NCBI GenBank assembly: GCA_016714225.1
Contig: JADJNS010000008.1
Coordinates: 62,001 to 126,000, forward strand
Direction of reading: 5' to 3'
Source of the DNA: Archangiaceae bacterium
GTDB lineage: Bacteria; Myxococcota; Myxococcia; Myxococcales; Myxococcaceae
DNA: 64,000 nt
Positions 1 through 8,973 of the stretch are shown here, one piece after another; positions within the stretch are counted from its first letter, which is position 1; every line of letters starts with the position of its first letter. Under the pieces are notes generated by a model. That model saw nothing but the letters and a program-made list of their open reading frames with translations. It was not told where the DNA came from and ran no database searches. The translations under genes were made by a program, and so were the position numbers.

Positions 1-116
1 AGGACGAGGTCGTCGCGGCCGGTGCCGAAGGCGCTGCCAAGGCCGAGAAGCCGGCCAAGGCTCCCAAGGCTCCCAAGGCCAAGGCGCCCAAGGCTCCCAA
101 GGCCGAAGCGAAGTAA
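1..116 (+). CDS. 3' end of an unidentified protein with a Lys/Ala/Pro-rich tail
   Basis: Only the last 37 codons are inside the window; they read in frame from base 3 to the TAA at 114-116. The visible part is low-complexity, with repeated AlaProLys triplets after an acidic stretch. Basic tails of this kind occur at the ends of some ribosomal and nucleic-acid-binding proteins in high-G+C bacteria, but the tail alone cannot identify the family. The next gene begins 42 bases downstream on the same strand, so the two may share a transcript. Confidence 0.6.
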   Translation, partial: DEVVAAGAEGAAKAEKPAKAPKAPKAKAPKAPKAEAK

Positions 117-158
117 AACTTCATTGTCGCGGCGGTCCCCCGTAAAAGGGGTCGTCCG

Positions 159-2003
159 ATGCTCCTGCTCGAGTTGGCTGTGCAGTCGGTGCGAGGCTTC
201 TCGCCATCGGTTCGCATCGCGCTCAAGCCGGGCTTCGTGGTGTTGAAGAGCCCCGCCGAGGCGCCCGCGCCGGTGGCCGGGCTCATCTCGGCGCTCTGCT
301 TCCCCGACGGCAAAGGCAGCGACGCGGCCCTGCTGGCCGCCGGCCAGAAGACCGGCAAGGCGGGCATCAGCTTCCAGGCCAACGACAACGCGGTGTGGCG
401 CCTGGTCAGAGAGCTGGGCGGGCAGGGCTCGCTGCACAAGCTCAACGCCACCACCCGCCAGTACGAGGTGGTCACCAAAGACGCGACCGAGATGCAGAGC
501 ACCCTGCGCGCGCAGGTGGGCCTGCCGCCGCGCGCCACCTTCGACGCCATCTTCACCCTCACCCCCGGCCAGTTTCCCACCCGCCGCGCCTCGATGAAGG
601 TCGAGCGCCAGAAGAAGAAGGCGGGCATGGACGCGGCGGTCGAAGAGTCGAAGCTCAAGGGCCTCAAGCAAGAGCTCGCCAAGGCGAAGGAGGCGGGCGA
701 GCTGCAGTACAAGCTCGACGGCCTCACCTCTGACGGGTACCGCCTCGAGTCGAAGCAGAAGACGCTCGACGACAAGCAGGCCGAGCTCGCCGCCGCGCGT
801 GCCGAGCTCGCCGACGCGCCGACCCCCGAGAAGCTGGGCGCGCCGCACGACATCGTGCAGCGGGTGGCGCGCTACCCCGACGAGAAGAAGAAGAGCGCCG
901 AGCAGGTGCGCCGGGTGATGGAAGAGCGCGACGAGGCCGGCTACGGCGCGGGCGCGGGCCGGGTGCCCGCGGTGTGGTCCGACAGCCGTTTTCTGCTCTC
1001 GGTGCTCGCCGGGGTGGGCATGGTGGTGCTGGGCGGCCTGTCCGAAGGGGCGCTGCACTACGCGGCGCTGCTGGCGATCGCTCCGTTCACCTTCGCGGCG
1101 CTGCTGGCGCTGCGCTACATCGAAGAGCTGCAGGCCCAGGCCCGCAAGGGCAGCAAGGGCGACATCTACTCGCTGCGCATCAAGAAGCTGCAAGAAGAGT
1201 TCGCGCTCTACGAGCAGCAGGTGAACTCGGCGATGGAGGCGGTGGGCGCCGCCACCCGCGACGAGTTCTTCGGGGCGATGGAGAAGCCCCAGACGCTGCA
1301 GACCCGCGTCGCCGAGCTCGAGGTGCAGTACGCCGAGCTGCAGGTCGACCCCGAGAACCAAGACCTGCCCGCGCGCATCGCCGCCGTGCGCGCCGAGGCC
1401 GAGGCGCTCAACCAGCGGCTGCTCGAAGAGGGTGGCGGCAGCGGCTACGCGCGCAGCGAGATCGAGATTCAGCGAGACATCGAGCGCGCCGAGCAGGTGC
1501 TCGAGCGGGCGAAGAACCCCGAAGACGCGTTCGGGCTGGCCACCAGCCCCACCGAGCACCACGAAGACCCGACCCCCGCGCTGATGCTGCTGGCCTGCGA
1601 TCTCTTTGCGCTCGACATGGCCGGCATGTGGGCCCAGCTCAAAGACCGCACCGTGCAGTACCTCACCGCGCTCGCCGACCGCCGCTACCACGCCGCCGAG
1701 GTCGACCGAGACGGCCACGCCTTCGTGCACGCCCCGGGGCGCAAGGTGCCGGTCACCGAGCTCGCGGGCAGAGACCTCGACCTCTGGTACCTCTCGCTGC
1801 GGCTGACGCTGGTCGAGAAGTTCAGCGCGCGCTCGCGGGTGCCGGTGGTGGTCGAAGACGGGCTCAACGGCATCGTCGACGACCCCAAGCTCCCGCTGCT
1901 CAACCGCATGCTCAAGCACCTGGGCACGCTCACCCAGGTGGTGCACGTGGTGGGGCAGCGCCGCGACTCGCAGGCCGACGAAGGCCAGACCTTCTCGGTC
2001 TGA
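159..2003 (+). CDS. SMC/YhaN-like coiled-coil protein with a central membrane hairpin and no clear Walker A
   Basis: A 614-residue protein. The N-terminal part (about 1-150) resembles the head of RecF/SMC/YhaN-type ATPases, but the place where the P-loop should be (around residues 28-40, VVLKSPAEAPAP) has no GxxxxGK[ST]. A charged, probably coiled-coil region follows (about 150-265). Two hydrophobic segments lie at about 278-300 and 303-320, then a second coiled-coil stretch (about 325-490). The C-terminal part contains a Walker-B-like VPVVVEDGL near residue 565. YhaN-type proteins can also carry membrane segments between coiled coils. I infer a membrane-tethered SMC-like protein that may not hydrolyse ATP. 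The ATG is preceded by a weak AGGGG. The gene converges on the one ending at 2069. Confidence 0.6.
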   Translation: MLLLELAVQSVRGFSPSVRIALKPGFVVLKSPAEAPAPVAGLISALCFPDGKGSDAALLAAGQKTGKAGISFQANDNAVWRLVRELGGQGSLHKLNATTRQYEVVTKDATEMQSTLRAQVGLPPRATFDAIFTLTPGQFPTRRASMKVERQKKKAGMDAAVEESKLKGLKQELAKAKEAGELQYKLDGLTSDGYRLESKQKTLDDKQAELAAARAELADAPTPEKLGAPHDIVQRVARYPDEKKKSAEQVRRVMEERDEAGYGAGAGRVPAVWSDSRFLLSVLAGVGMVVLGGLSEGALHYAALLAIAPFTFAALLALRYIEELQAQARKGSKGDIYSLRIKKLQEEFALYEQQVNSAMEAVGAATRDEFFGAMEKPQTLQTRVAELEVQYAELQVDPENQDLPARIAAVRAEAEALNQRLLEEGGGSGYARSEIEIQRDIERAEQVLERAKNPEDAFGLATSPTEHHEDPTPALMLLACDLFALDMAGMWAQLKDRTVQYLTALADRRYHAAEVDRDGHAFVHAPGRKVPVTELAGRDLDLWYLSLRLTLVEKFSARSRVPVVVEDGLNGIVDDPKLPLLNRMLKHLGTLTQVVHVVGQRRDSQADEGQTFSV

Positions 2004-2068
2004 GTACGGGCCGGGCTACGCGCGGCTCATCGCCGGGGCGACCCCGCGCGACCGGGGCGCTTCGAGCC

Positions 2069-3343
2069 TCACTTCGAGGCGATGATCAGGTCATAGGCAT
2101 CGCGCGGCTCGATGCCCAGCGAGAGATAGCCGTCTTTGAGCTTCGAGTCGGAGCCGTAGCCCGCGCGGGCCAGGGTGAGCATCTCTTCCGGGCTGAAGCC
2201 GTACGCTTGAAACTTCTCGACGCTGTAGTCGTCGAGCCCCACTTCGCGGGCCTCGAGCACCTGCGCGACGGTGAAGCCGGCGGCGTGCATGCGGGGCATG
2301 CTCTGCGAGCCCATGCGGCCGTTCAGCCCCAGGTCCTGGCTCCACAGCTGCACCAGCTCGTCGGTCGAATAGCCCGAGTTGATCGCGTCTTTGGTGACGA
2401 AGTCATTGAAGCGGAACCTCTCGCACGCGTCGAGCTGCTTCCGGTCGAAGCCGGCGGCGACCAGGGCGACGAACTGCTTGCGGTTGCCCTTCACCGTCGG
2501 GCTCTCCATGAAGTTGACGATCTGCTCGAACGAGAACTTGCCCAGCTCCTTCAGGTCTGAGGCGATGTAGATGTCGACTCTGGGCATCCGGTCGAGCAGC
2601 GCGACGGCCTCTTCGAAGCTGAAGCCGTGTCTGGTCAGGGTGTAGAAGGTCTGAAACGGGTGCTCCGTCTCGCGCACCGTCTTGATCTGGTCGACGGTGA
2701 GGAAGTCGGGAGCGTCGTACGCGCTCACCTCCAGCTGCTTGAGCGTGATCGCGTCGGCCGCCGAGAAGCCCTTCTCGAAGTACCTCTTCAGATCCGGCGC
2801 CGATATTCCCGCGTCGATGATCTGAGGGATCAGCTCGGGAGGGGCCTTCGCCGAGAGCAGCTCGTACGAGGTCATCTTGTCGACCTTCGCCTTGCCCAGG
2901 GCGAGCGCCTGGTCGGGGGTCGCCCCCAGCTTCGCGTACATGAACGCCTGGCCGCCGGGCAGCTCGAGCTCCCACGCGCGCTTGCCCTGCTCGACGGTGT
3001 AGTCGGCCTTGGCGAACAGCACCGCGTGCGCCTCGGGCATGCCGGTGGCCTCGGCGATCGCCCGGGCGCGCTTCGCCACTGAGGCGGCCAGCTCGGCCTC
3101 GTAGGTGATGGGGTCGCGCCGGGGCGTCACCACCTGAACCGGGGCGGCGCCGCCGAGGTTGGCCAGCACCTGGTCGAGGTAGCGGGCGCCCTCGAAGTCT
3201 TCGCTGTCGTGATAGCGCGCGGCGAGCGCCTTCACGTCGGCGACGGTGAAGGCGGTCTTGGTCTCTTCGCGCAGCGCGGTGGCCAGCGCCGGGGGCGCGA
3301 AGGCGGTGAGCCGGCTCATCGAGATCGACTTGGAAGTGGTCAT
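2069..3343 (-). CDS. Helical-repeat protein of unknown function (second gene of a pair)
   Basis: A 424-residue soluble protein with no signal peptide or membrane segment. Much of it (about residues 130-424) is built of degenerate 30-40-residue units containing a Gly-aromatic/Ile-Ser/Thr-x-x-Glu/Asp-Ala/Met turn, for example GFSFEEAVALL, GFTVAQVLEA, GFSPEEMLTLARAGY and GIEPRDAYDLI. This looks like an alpha-solenoid, a fold usually used for protein binding. The start ATG has a strong AGGAGG ribosome site lying inside the end of the upstream gene, whose stop is only four bases away, so translation is coupled. I recognise no catalytic motif. The upstream neighbour carries the same kind of repeat. 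Confidence 0.6.
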   Translation of the reverse strand: MTTSKSISMSRLTAFAPPALATALREETKTAFTVADVKALAARYHDSEDFEGARYLDQVLANLGGAAPVQVVTPRRDPITYEAELAASVAKRARAIAEATGMPEAHAVLFAKADYTVEQGKRAWELELPGGQAFMYAKLGATPDQALALGKAKVDKMTSYELLSAKAPPELIPQIIDAGISAPDLKRYFEKGFSAADAITLKQLEVSAYDAPDFLTVDQIKTVRETEHPFQTFYTLTRHGFSFEEAVALLDRMPRVDIYIASDLKELGKFSFEQIVNFMESPTVKGNRKQFVALVAAGFDRKQLDACERFRFNDFVTKDAINSGYSTDELVQLWSQDLGLNGRMGSQSMPRMHAAGFTVAQVLEAREVGLDDYSVEKFQAYGFSPEEMLTLARAGYGSDSKLKDGYLSLGIEPRDAYDLIIASK

Positions 3344-3347
3344 CGGT

Positions 3348-4703
3348 TCACCCTCCTGCCGCGATCACCGCGACCGCCTCAGCGGCGCTCAGGCCGAGAT
3401 CGAGGTAGCGGATCTTGGCCTGGTACGGGTCGACGCCGGCCTTCGCCAGCACCAGGGTCTGCTCGACGTTGAACTTGAAGAACCCCAGCGACCGCTCGAG
3501 GTCTTTCACCTCGAGTCCAGAGGCCAAGAGGCGAATGAGCTCGTCGACGTCTTTGCAGAACCGCAGCAAGGTGGGCGCGTCGTCGGGCGCGTTGACCGCC
3601 GCGAGCTTCAGGTAGTCGTCGACGGTGAGGTTGCGGTGGAGCGCCGACGACAGCCCGTTGGGGTTGCCCCCGGCCCGCGCCACCCGCGCCACGTCGGCGA
3701 CCGAGACCTTGGCCTCGCGGTACTTCTTGAGCTCTTCCTGAATCGAGTCGAGGGTGCCGCGGGAGAAGTCGATCGCCCCGCTCTCGCACAGCAGCTTGAC
3801 CTCGGGGGCCTTGTACCAGCCGAGAAAGTACGCGCCGGGGCCGAAGAGCTGGTGGTCGCACGTCTGCCACAGGTCGAAGAGCTCTGCGGGAGTGTTGCCC
3901 TGGTGGCCGACCGCAGAGGCGTATTCGTCGAGCTTGATGCCGAGGCGGTGGGCCTCGAGCAGATCGTCGACCGGCCGCTTCGAGCTCCGCAGGGAGTACG
4001 CGGCGCCTCCTTCGAGCCCCGCGTCGCGCAGGCGGGCGGCGTCGGCCACTGACGCCCCGTACTTTCGATAGGGCCACAGCGTCTCGGGGGTGAACCCTTT
4101 TTCGCGCGCCTCGAGCTGATCGGCCACCGGCACCAGCAGGCGGTGGTACTCGAGCATCTCGTCGACGCCCATGCCCTGCTCGAGCACGTGGAGCACGTCT
4201 TCGACCGTGTTCTGCGGCATCGGCGGGCGCTCGAGGGGCAGGTTCTTCTCCAGCCCGGTGGGCTCGCGGAGCAGCGCGAGGAGCGGGCGGGGCTCGAGCT
4301 GGAGCTTCGCCGCGCGCGCCATCTGGGCACCGTCGAGCCCGGCCTTGGCGAAGACCGTCTGGAAGACGGGGGGGAGCGCCGCGGCTTCGGGGGGCAGCGC
4401 AGCTGCTTGCTTCTCTCCCCTGGCGCGCCGGGGCACGACGTCGTCGATGATCACCCGATCGTCGGCCACGGGCGCGGCGAGGTGTTCCGCCGGCAACGTC
4501 GACTGCTGCGCTCGGATGTACGCGATGAGCGCGTCGGGGTCGGAGAAGGTGCTCTTCTCGCTCGCGATGCGGGTCAGCGCCGCGTCGAAGTCCGCCCGGG
4601 TGACCCGCGCGGGCAGGTCGAGCGCCGAGGTGTCGACCGGCGCGAACTTCTCGAACCGCGAGCGGGAGATGCTGGGCGCGGCCGCGGCTGACGGGGTGAC
4701 CAC
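3348..4703 (-). CDS. Helical-repeat protein of unknown function (first gene of a pair)
   Basis: I place the start at the GTG at 4701-4703, which has AGAGG seven bases upstream; the open frame runs on to 4847 but that extension has no ribosome site. The resulting protein has 451 residues. After a low-complexity N-terminus come repeats of the same Gly-x-Ser/Thr-x-x-Glu/Asp type as in the downstream gene, for example GFTPETLWPYRKYGASV, LAKAGVDPYQAKIRY and LGLSAAEAVAVIAAG. There is no signal peptide and no recognised enzyme motif. The pair is probably an operon of related scaffold proteins; the shared repeat is seen, the role is not known. Confidence 0.55.
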   Translation of the reverse strand: MVTPSAAAAPSISRSRFEKFAPVDTSALDLPARVTRADFDAALTRIASEKSTFSDPDALIAYIRAQQSTLPAEHLAAPVADDRVIIDDVVPRRARGEKQAAALPPEAAALPPVFQTVFAKAGLDGAQMARAAKLQLEPRPLLALLREPTGLEKNLPLERPPMPQNTVEDVLHVLEQGMGVDEMLEYHRLLVPVADQLEAREKGFTPETLWPYRKYGASVADAARLRDAGLEGGAAYSLRSSKRPVDDLLEAHRLGIKLDEYASAVGHQGNTPAELFDLWQTCDHQLFGPGAYFLGWYKAPEVKLLCESGAIDFSRGTLDSIQEELKKYREAKVSVADVARVARAGGNPNGLSSALHRNLTVDDYLKLAAVNAPDDAPTLLRFCKDVDELIRLLASGLEVKDLERSLGFFKFNVEQTLVLAKAGVDPYQAKIRYLDLGLSAAEAVAVIAAGG

Positions 4704-5008
4704 TGGAGGACCTCTGAGGGGAGCGGTGAAAGACAGCAGTACTTCGGAAGATTTATCGCAACGGCGACGGTGTAGGTTCAGTTCGTTCTGAAGTTGCCGA
4801 GCCGGGCGAAACTCCGGCGCGACTGGCTCCGAAGTGCCCTCCAACATTGGGTATTCGAGAGAGTCTTGGGCCCGGGTGGGGTGGCCAATTTCGGCTCCGA
4901 ATCGAAGCTCATTTACGTTCCAACCCGAATTGGTGCGAGCGGCATGTCAGGGGCGGCGGGTAGGGTGCGGCCGGTCGGTTCGGCAGCCCTTAGAAGGGGG
5001 AACGCGCC
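4704..5008. other. Gene-free stretch between divergent genes
   Basis: This 305-base spacer separates the helical-repeat pair (minus strand) from yraN (plus strand). It must hold both promoters. The part near 4745-4765 is less G+C-rich than its surroundings and, on the minus strand, contains GATAAATC, a possible -10 region. On the plus strand TAGAAG at 4991-4996 could be a -10 for yraN. No convincing -35 partner, hairpin or small gene was seen. Confidence 0.35.
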
Positions 5009-5377
5009 ATGCGCGAGCAGAACCGCCGTGCCATTGGAGACGAAGCTGAAGCGCTCGCAGTCGAGCACCTGATTCGGGCGGGCTACCGCATTCGCGCGCG
5101 CAACGTGCCGTGCCGGGTGGGCGAGCTCGACATCGTGGCCGAGAAGGGCACGATGTTGGTGGTGGTCGAGGTGCGAATGAAGTCGAACGACCTGGCGGGA
5201 GACCCGGCCGAGACGGTGCTGTCGCGCAAGCAGCGCCGGGTGGTGATGGCGGCCATGTATTACCTGATGAGCGAGGGGCTCGAGCGCGACGTGCGCTTCG
5301 ACGTCATCTCGGTGGTGGGGCGCGGCCGCAATGCGTCGCTCGAGCACATCGAGAACGCGTTCGACGCGGGGTTCTGA
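5009..5377 (+). CDS. yraN: YraN/UPF0102 family protein (predicted nuclease fold)
   Basis: This 122-residue protein has the full length of the UPF0102 family. The family has a restriction-endonuclease-like fold, and the signature is present: GELDIVAEKG followed by VVVEVR, which supplies the Asp and the Glu-x-x/Lys-type positions of that fold. The start ATG has AAGGGGG upstream. No activity is firmly established for the family; roles near DNA processing or recombination have been proposed. It lies 18 bases upstream of rsmI on the same strand; yraN and rsmI are neighbours in many bacteria, which supports both calls. Confidence 0.85.
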   Translation: MREQNRRAIGDEAEALAVEHLIRAGYRIRARNVPCRVGELDIVAEKGTMLVVVEVRMKSNDLAGDPAETVLSRKQRRVVMAAMYYLMSEGLERDVRFDVISVVGRGRNASLEHIENAFDAGF

Positions 5378-5395
5378 GCTAGACGCTTAGAGGCC

Positions 5396-6217
5396 GTGCC
5401 CGGCCGCCTCTTTCTCGTCGCCACTCCCATCGGCAACCTCGCCGACGTGAGCGCGCGCGCGCTCGAGACCCTGCGCACGGTCGACTTCATCGTGTGCGAA
5501 GACACGCGCCACAGCGAGCGGCTGTTCGCGCCTCACGGCATCGGCAAGCCCAAGGTGAGCCTGCCGGCGTTCGCCGAAGGGCAGCGCGCGCACGCGATCG
5601 TCGAGCGATTGGCGAAGGGTGAGAGCGCCGCGCTGGTGACCGACGCCGGCAGCCCGGCGATCAGCGACCCCGGCGAACGGCTGGTCAGCGAAGCGCTCGC
5701 CGCGGGGGTCGAGGTGGTGCCGGTGCCGGGGGCGTCGGCGCTGATCGCCGCGCTCTCGGCCAGCGGGCTGCCCACCGGGCGCTTTCACTTTCTCGGCTTT
5801 CTGCCCCGCGAAGGCGTGCAAGCGCGCGCGATGCTCGAAGAGGTGGCGCCGCTGCGCGCCACGCTGGTGCTCTACGAGGCGCCCAACCGCACCGCGGCCA
5901 CCCTCGAGCTGCTGCACGAGGTGCTGGGCCCCCGCCGCGCCGTAGTGGCGCGCGAGCTCACCAAGGTGCACGAGCAGTTCGTGCGCGGCACGCTGGGCAC
6001 ACTCGAGGTCGAAGAGGCCCGAGGCGAAGTGGTGCTGCTGGTCGAGGGGCGCAGCGGCGATCAGCGCTGGTCGGATGCCGAGGTCACCGCCGCGCTGCGC
6101 GAAGGCCTGGCCAAAGGCGACCGCCTCAAGTCGCTGAGCACCGAGGTGGCAGGCCGGGCAGGGTGGACGAGCAAAGACGTCTACCGGCTGGGCCTGGGTC
6201 TCAAGGGCAACGACTGA
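5396..6217 (+). CDS. rsmI: 16S rRNA (cytidine-1402 2'-O)-methyltransferase
   Basis: RsmI transfers a methyl group from S-adenosylmethionine to the 2'-O of C1402 in the decoding centre of 16S rRNA. The 273-residue product has the tetrapyrrole-methylase fold, with the family motifs LVATPIGNLADVS near the start, CEDTRHS, LVTDAGSPAISDPG and VPGASALIAALSASGL, then YEAPNR in the C-terminal half. The start is the GTG at 5396, 18 bases after yraN, so co-transcription is likely. The length is normal for the family and no key residue appears to be missing. It converges on the Cys-rich lipoprotein gene that ends at 6437; the 219 bases between are rich in C and contain no gene I can support. Confidence 0.93.
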   Translation: MPGRLFLVATPIGNLADVSARALETLRTVDFIVCEDTRHSERLFAPHGIGKPKVSLPAFAEGQRAHAIVERLAKGESAALVTDAGSPAISDPGERLVSEALAAGVEVVPVPGASALIAALSASGLPTGRFHFLGFLPREGVQARAMLEEVAPLRATLVLYEAPNRTAATLELLHEVLGPRRAVVARELTKVHEQFVRGTLGTLEVEEARGEVVLLVEGRSGDQRWSDAEVTAALREGLAKGDRLKSLSTEVAGRAGWTSKDVYRLGLGLKGND

Positions 6218-6436
6218 AGCGAAGCAGACATGCGCCCCCCAAGTCTCGCCTCCGGCCCAAGCCACCCCAGGCCCCGAGGCCTGCCCCAGCCCCTTCCCCA
6301 TCCACCCCTGGTTCGGAACCCTGAACTTTGGCCTGCCCATGCCGGGCCAGCGGCCGTCCGGTGGGTGTCTCGCCTGCACCAGCGCCACCGTCAGCGCCGC
6401 AGCGAGACCGGCGCCGCGGCAAGCACGAGCGCCGCC

Positions 6437-7808
6437 TTACGGCGCCCCGGTCGCCGGGCAGAACCCCGACTGCGGCGCGCACGCCTTGAAGTACTCATGC
6501 GGGTTCCCCGAGCCATCGGAGCAGAAGAACTTCTGATCGGCCTCGTTCTCGACCGTGTACCCCTTGCACGAGATGTTCTGCCCGCTCACCGCAGGGCACA
6601 CCGCCAGCGCGCTGTCGCAGCTGAAGATCACCGAGCCGCAATCGAACCCGCTGGGGCAGTCAGAGTCGGTCGAGCACTCGATGCCGCAGAACGACCCGGT
6701 CTGCCCCTCTCCGATGAAGGTGAGGCAGTGCCCGTGTGCTCCCGCAGCTGGCGCCGCCGCTGCAGTCGTCGCAGTCGGCCCGCCCCGCCTTGGTCGAGCA
6801 CGCCCCGGTGGGTACGTCGCAGAACTGGTTCACCGGGCACCCGTCGTTGATGCGGCAGAAGCTCACGCACTGGCCCGTCTGGCAGGCCTTCTTGGGCGAG
6901 CAGTCTCCGTCTTTGCGGCAGCCCGGCTTGCACGACGCGGTGGCGGCGTTGCAGATCTGATCGAACGGGCACTGGCTGTCGAGGGTGCACGGCCCGGGCG
7001 CGAGGCACTTGTTCGAGGTGACGTCGCAGAACAACCCCGGGGGGCAGTCGACGTTCGAGGTGCAGGCCGCGATCGACTGGCAGAAGCCCAGCCCGTTGCA
7101 GAAGTTGCCCGGCTTGCAGCCCGCGGTGCTGGTGCACTTGCACGCGCCGGTGACCGCGTCGCAGCGGTTGCTCGGCCCGCACGAGGCATCGTCGATGCAG
7201 ATGCAGCGCTCACCGCCGGGGTCTTTCTTGTAGCCGGCCGGGCAGCACGCATCGCCCACGCACACGCATGCGCGCACCGTGCCCGAGTACTTGTGGTTCG
7301 CCGGGCAGCACTCGTCTTTCGCGCAGACGCAGTTCTTCGAGATCGGGTCGTACTTGTGGTCGATCGGGCAGCACCCGTCGCTGTGGCACTGGCACACCAT
7401 CTTCTCGGGCACGAAGCCGTAGCCGTTGGGGCAGCACTCGTCGGAGCTGCACACGCACGCCTTCTGGGTATCGTCGAAGGTGTAGCCGGCCGGGCAGCAG
7501 TTCTGCGCCCCGCAGGTGCACTTGTTCTCGGCCTGCAGCCAGACGTGATCTTTCGGGCAGCACTTGCTGGCGCGGCACACGCAGCTCTCGGCGTCGGCCG
7601 AGTACTCGTAGCCGTCGGGGCAGCAGGTGGTGCTGCGGCACACGCACGTGCCCTCTTCGCAGCTCATGCCGTCGGGGCAGCCCTCATCGGTCGAGCAGAC
7701 GCACTTGTCGCCGTCGAAGGTGTACCCGTTGGGGCACTGCGGAATCAGCGAGGTGCGCGAGCACCCGGCGAGAACGAACAGCGCGGCGATGGCGAGTGCT
7801 CTGTTCAT
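6437..7808 (-). CDS. Cys-rich lipoprotein with tandem CCP repeats (frame broken once)
   Basis: The start is the ATG at 7808, giving a lipoprotein signal peptide with lipobox LAGC. Nine tandem units of about 24 residues follow, each with the shape Cys-Pro-x-Gly/His-Tyr/His, about ten residues, then Cys-x-Cys; seven of them have a double Cys (for example CCPAGYTFDDTQKAC). The second half has EGF-like disulfide modules. The frame breaks near 6742-6744, where the plus strand reads CCC; with CC the protein continues in frame to the stop at 6437-6439 and keeps a Cys-rich pattern (about 456 residues in all). I read this as a one-base sequence error. The ATG overlaps the upstream vWA gene's stop as ATGA. 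The product is probably surface-anchored; its function is unknown. Confidence 0.7.
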
Positions 7809-8884
7809 TTTGAGAACGCGTACTCCAGCTTGACCTCGGCCCCCGGCGGCGGCACGTAGGTACCCAGGAACACCACGCTCTTGGTGTCTTCGCGGTATTG
7901 CCACCCGTTGACCGGGTCTTGCGGCACCACCATGCCGTTCACCGTCACGGTGAGGGTGCCCCCCACCGGAGAGAGCGTGAGCGGGAAGACGCGGCGCAGG
8001 GTGTTGAGCGCCTCGGCGATCTGAATCAGCGTGTTCTCGAAGCTGGCGTCGCAGATGCTGCCCACGATGCCGCCGGTCTTGGTCGAGACCGCCGCGTAGC
8101 GAAAGGCCGGGTCGGCCAGCGAGCCGTAGAAATTCTCTTCACCCGCCGGCGTGCAGCCCACCGGGGTGGTGCCGGCGATGGTCGAGAAGCTCACCAGCGA
8201 CTCGTTGCCCTTGCCCTTCGAGGCTTGAAACGCGCGCGCGAAGTAGTCGGGCGTGCCGAAGCTCGAGTCGTCTTCGTCGCTCACCACGATGATCGCCAGC
8301 GCCGCGTTGGGCCGCAGGAAGCCGGCGTTGCCGCCGTCGATGTTGGGCGAGCTCACCGCGAACTGGGCCATGCGCAGGCCCTGCTCCCAGCGGGTACGCG
8401 AAGAGGGAAAGGTGGTGTTCTTCTCGAACACGAAGCCCGCGTCGGCGGTCAGGTTGGTGATGATCTTCGGGGCGCCGCGCAGCTTGCCGTTGTCGGTGAA
8501 GTTCGTCGAGGTGACGCCGATCTGGTAGTCGACCTTGAGCTCGCGCAGCTTGGCGAGAAAGCCCTCGAAGTTGCGGTTCAGCGTCTTGCGCTGGTTCGCC
8601 ATCGAGCCCGAGTCGTCGATCACCCACAGAATGTCGACGATGCCGTCAGACTGCTTGAGCACGTCGACCTGCACCGCGTCGATGTTCGGCGGAGGCACCA
8701 CCCGAACCTGGCCGGTATTCGAGCGGTCGATCGTCGGCGGCAGAATCTCGACCGGGTAGACCCGGGGCTTGGCCACGTCGGGCACCGCGGTGCCGCGGCC
8801 GTTCTCGCGGCCGACCCGATCGCACGAGGCCGCTGCGGCAACCAACGCGATCAAACAGGTGAGCTTGGCTTTCGCCGTCGGCAT
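7805..8884 (-). CDS. vWA-domain lipoprotein
   Basis: This 359-residue protein starts at the ATG at 8884, giving the signal KAKLTCLIALVAAAASC with a lipidatable Cys. A von Willebrand factor A domain follows, with the metal-ion-dependent adhesion site DDSGSM after the beta strand VDILWVI, and later a conserved VVSDEDDSS strand and loop. The C-terminal 80 residues form a beta-rich tail. vWA domains bind protein ligands through a metal ion; secreted vWA lipoproteins are common in myxobacteria. The stop overlaps the start of the Cys-rich lipoprotein by four bases, so the two are probably made together. An upstream TTG at 8902 is possible but would spoil the signal peptide. Confidence 0.78.
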   Translation of the reverse strand: MPTAKAKLTCLIALVAAAASCDRVGRENGRGTAVPDVAKPRVYPVEILPPTIDRSNTGQVRVVPPPNIDAVQVDVLKQSDGIVDILWVIDDSGSMANQRKTLNRNFEGFLAKLRELKVDYQIGVTSTNFTDNGKLRGAPKIITNLTADAGFVFEKNTTFPSSRTRWEQGLRMAQFAVSSPNIDGGNAGFLRPNAALAIIVVSDEDDSSFGTPDYFARAFQASKGKGNESLVSFSTIAGTTPVGCTPAGEENFYGSLADPAFRYAAVSTKTGGIVGSICDASFENTLIQIAEALNTLRRVFPLTLSPVGGTLTVTVNGMVVPQDPVNGWQYREDTKSVVFLGTYVPPPGAEVKLEYAFSK

Positions 8885-8973
8885 CTGGTCTCTTTGGTGC
8901 AAGTCGCGGCCCGATCGATCAAGCCCGCGCGAAGATTCGTGAGGTTGGGCTGGTTTTGCAACACGGATACGAC

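Noticed and set aside
6218..6436. Possible gene or RNA in the C-rich spacer after rsmI
   Set aside because: No frame shows coding bias or a start with a ribosome site, and no convincing fold was seen; the strand bias in C is the only feature.
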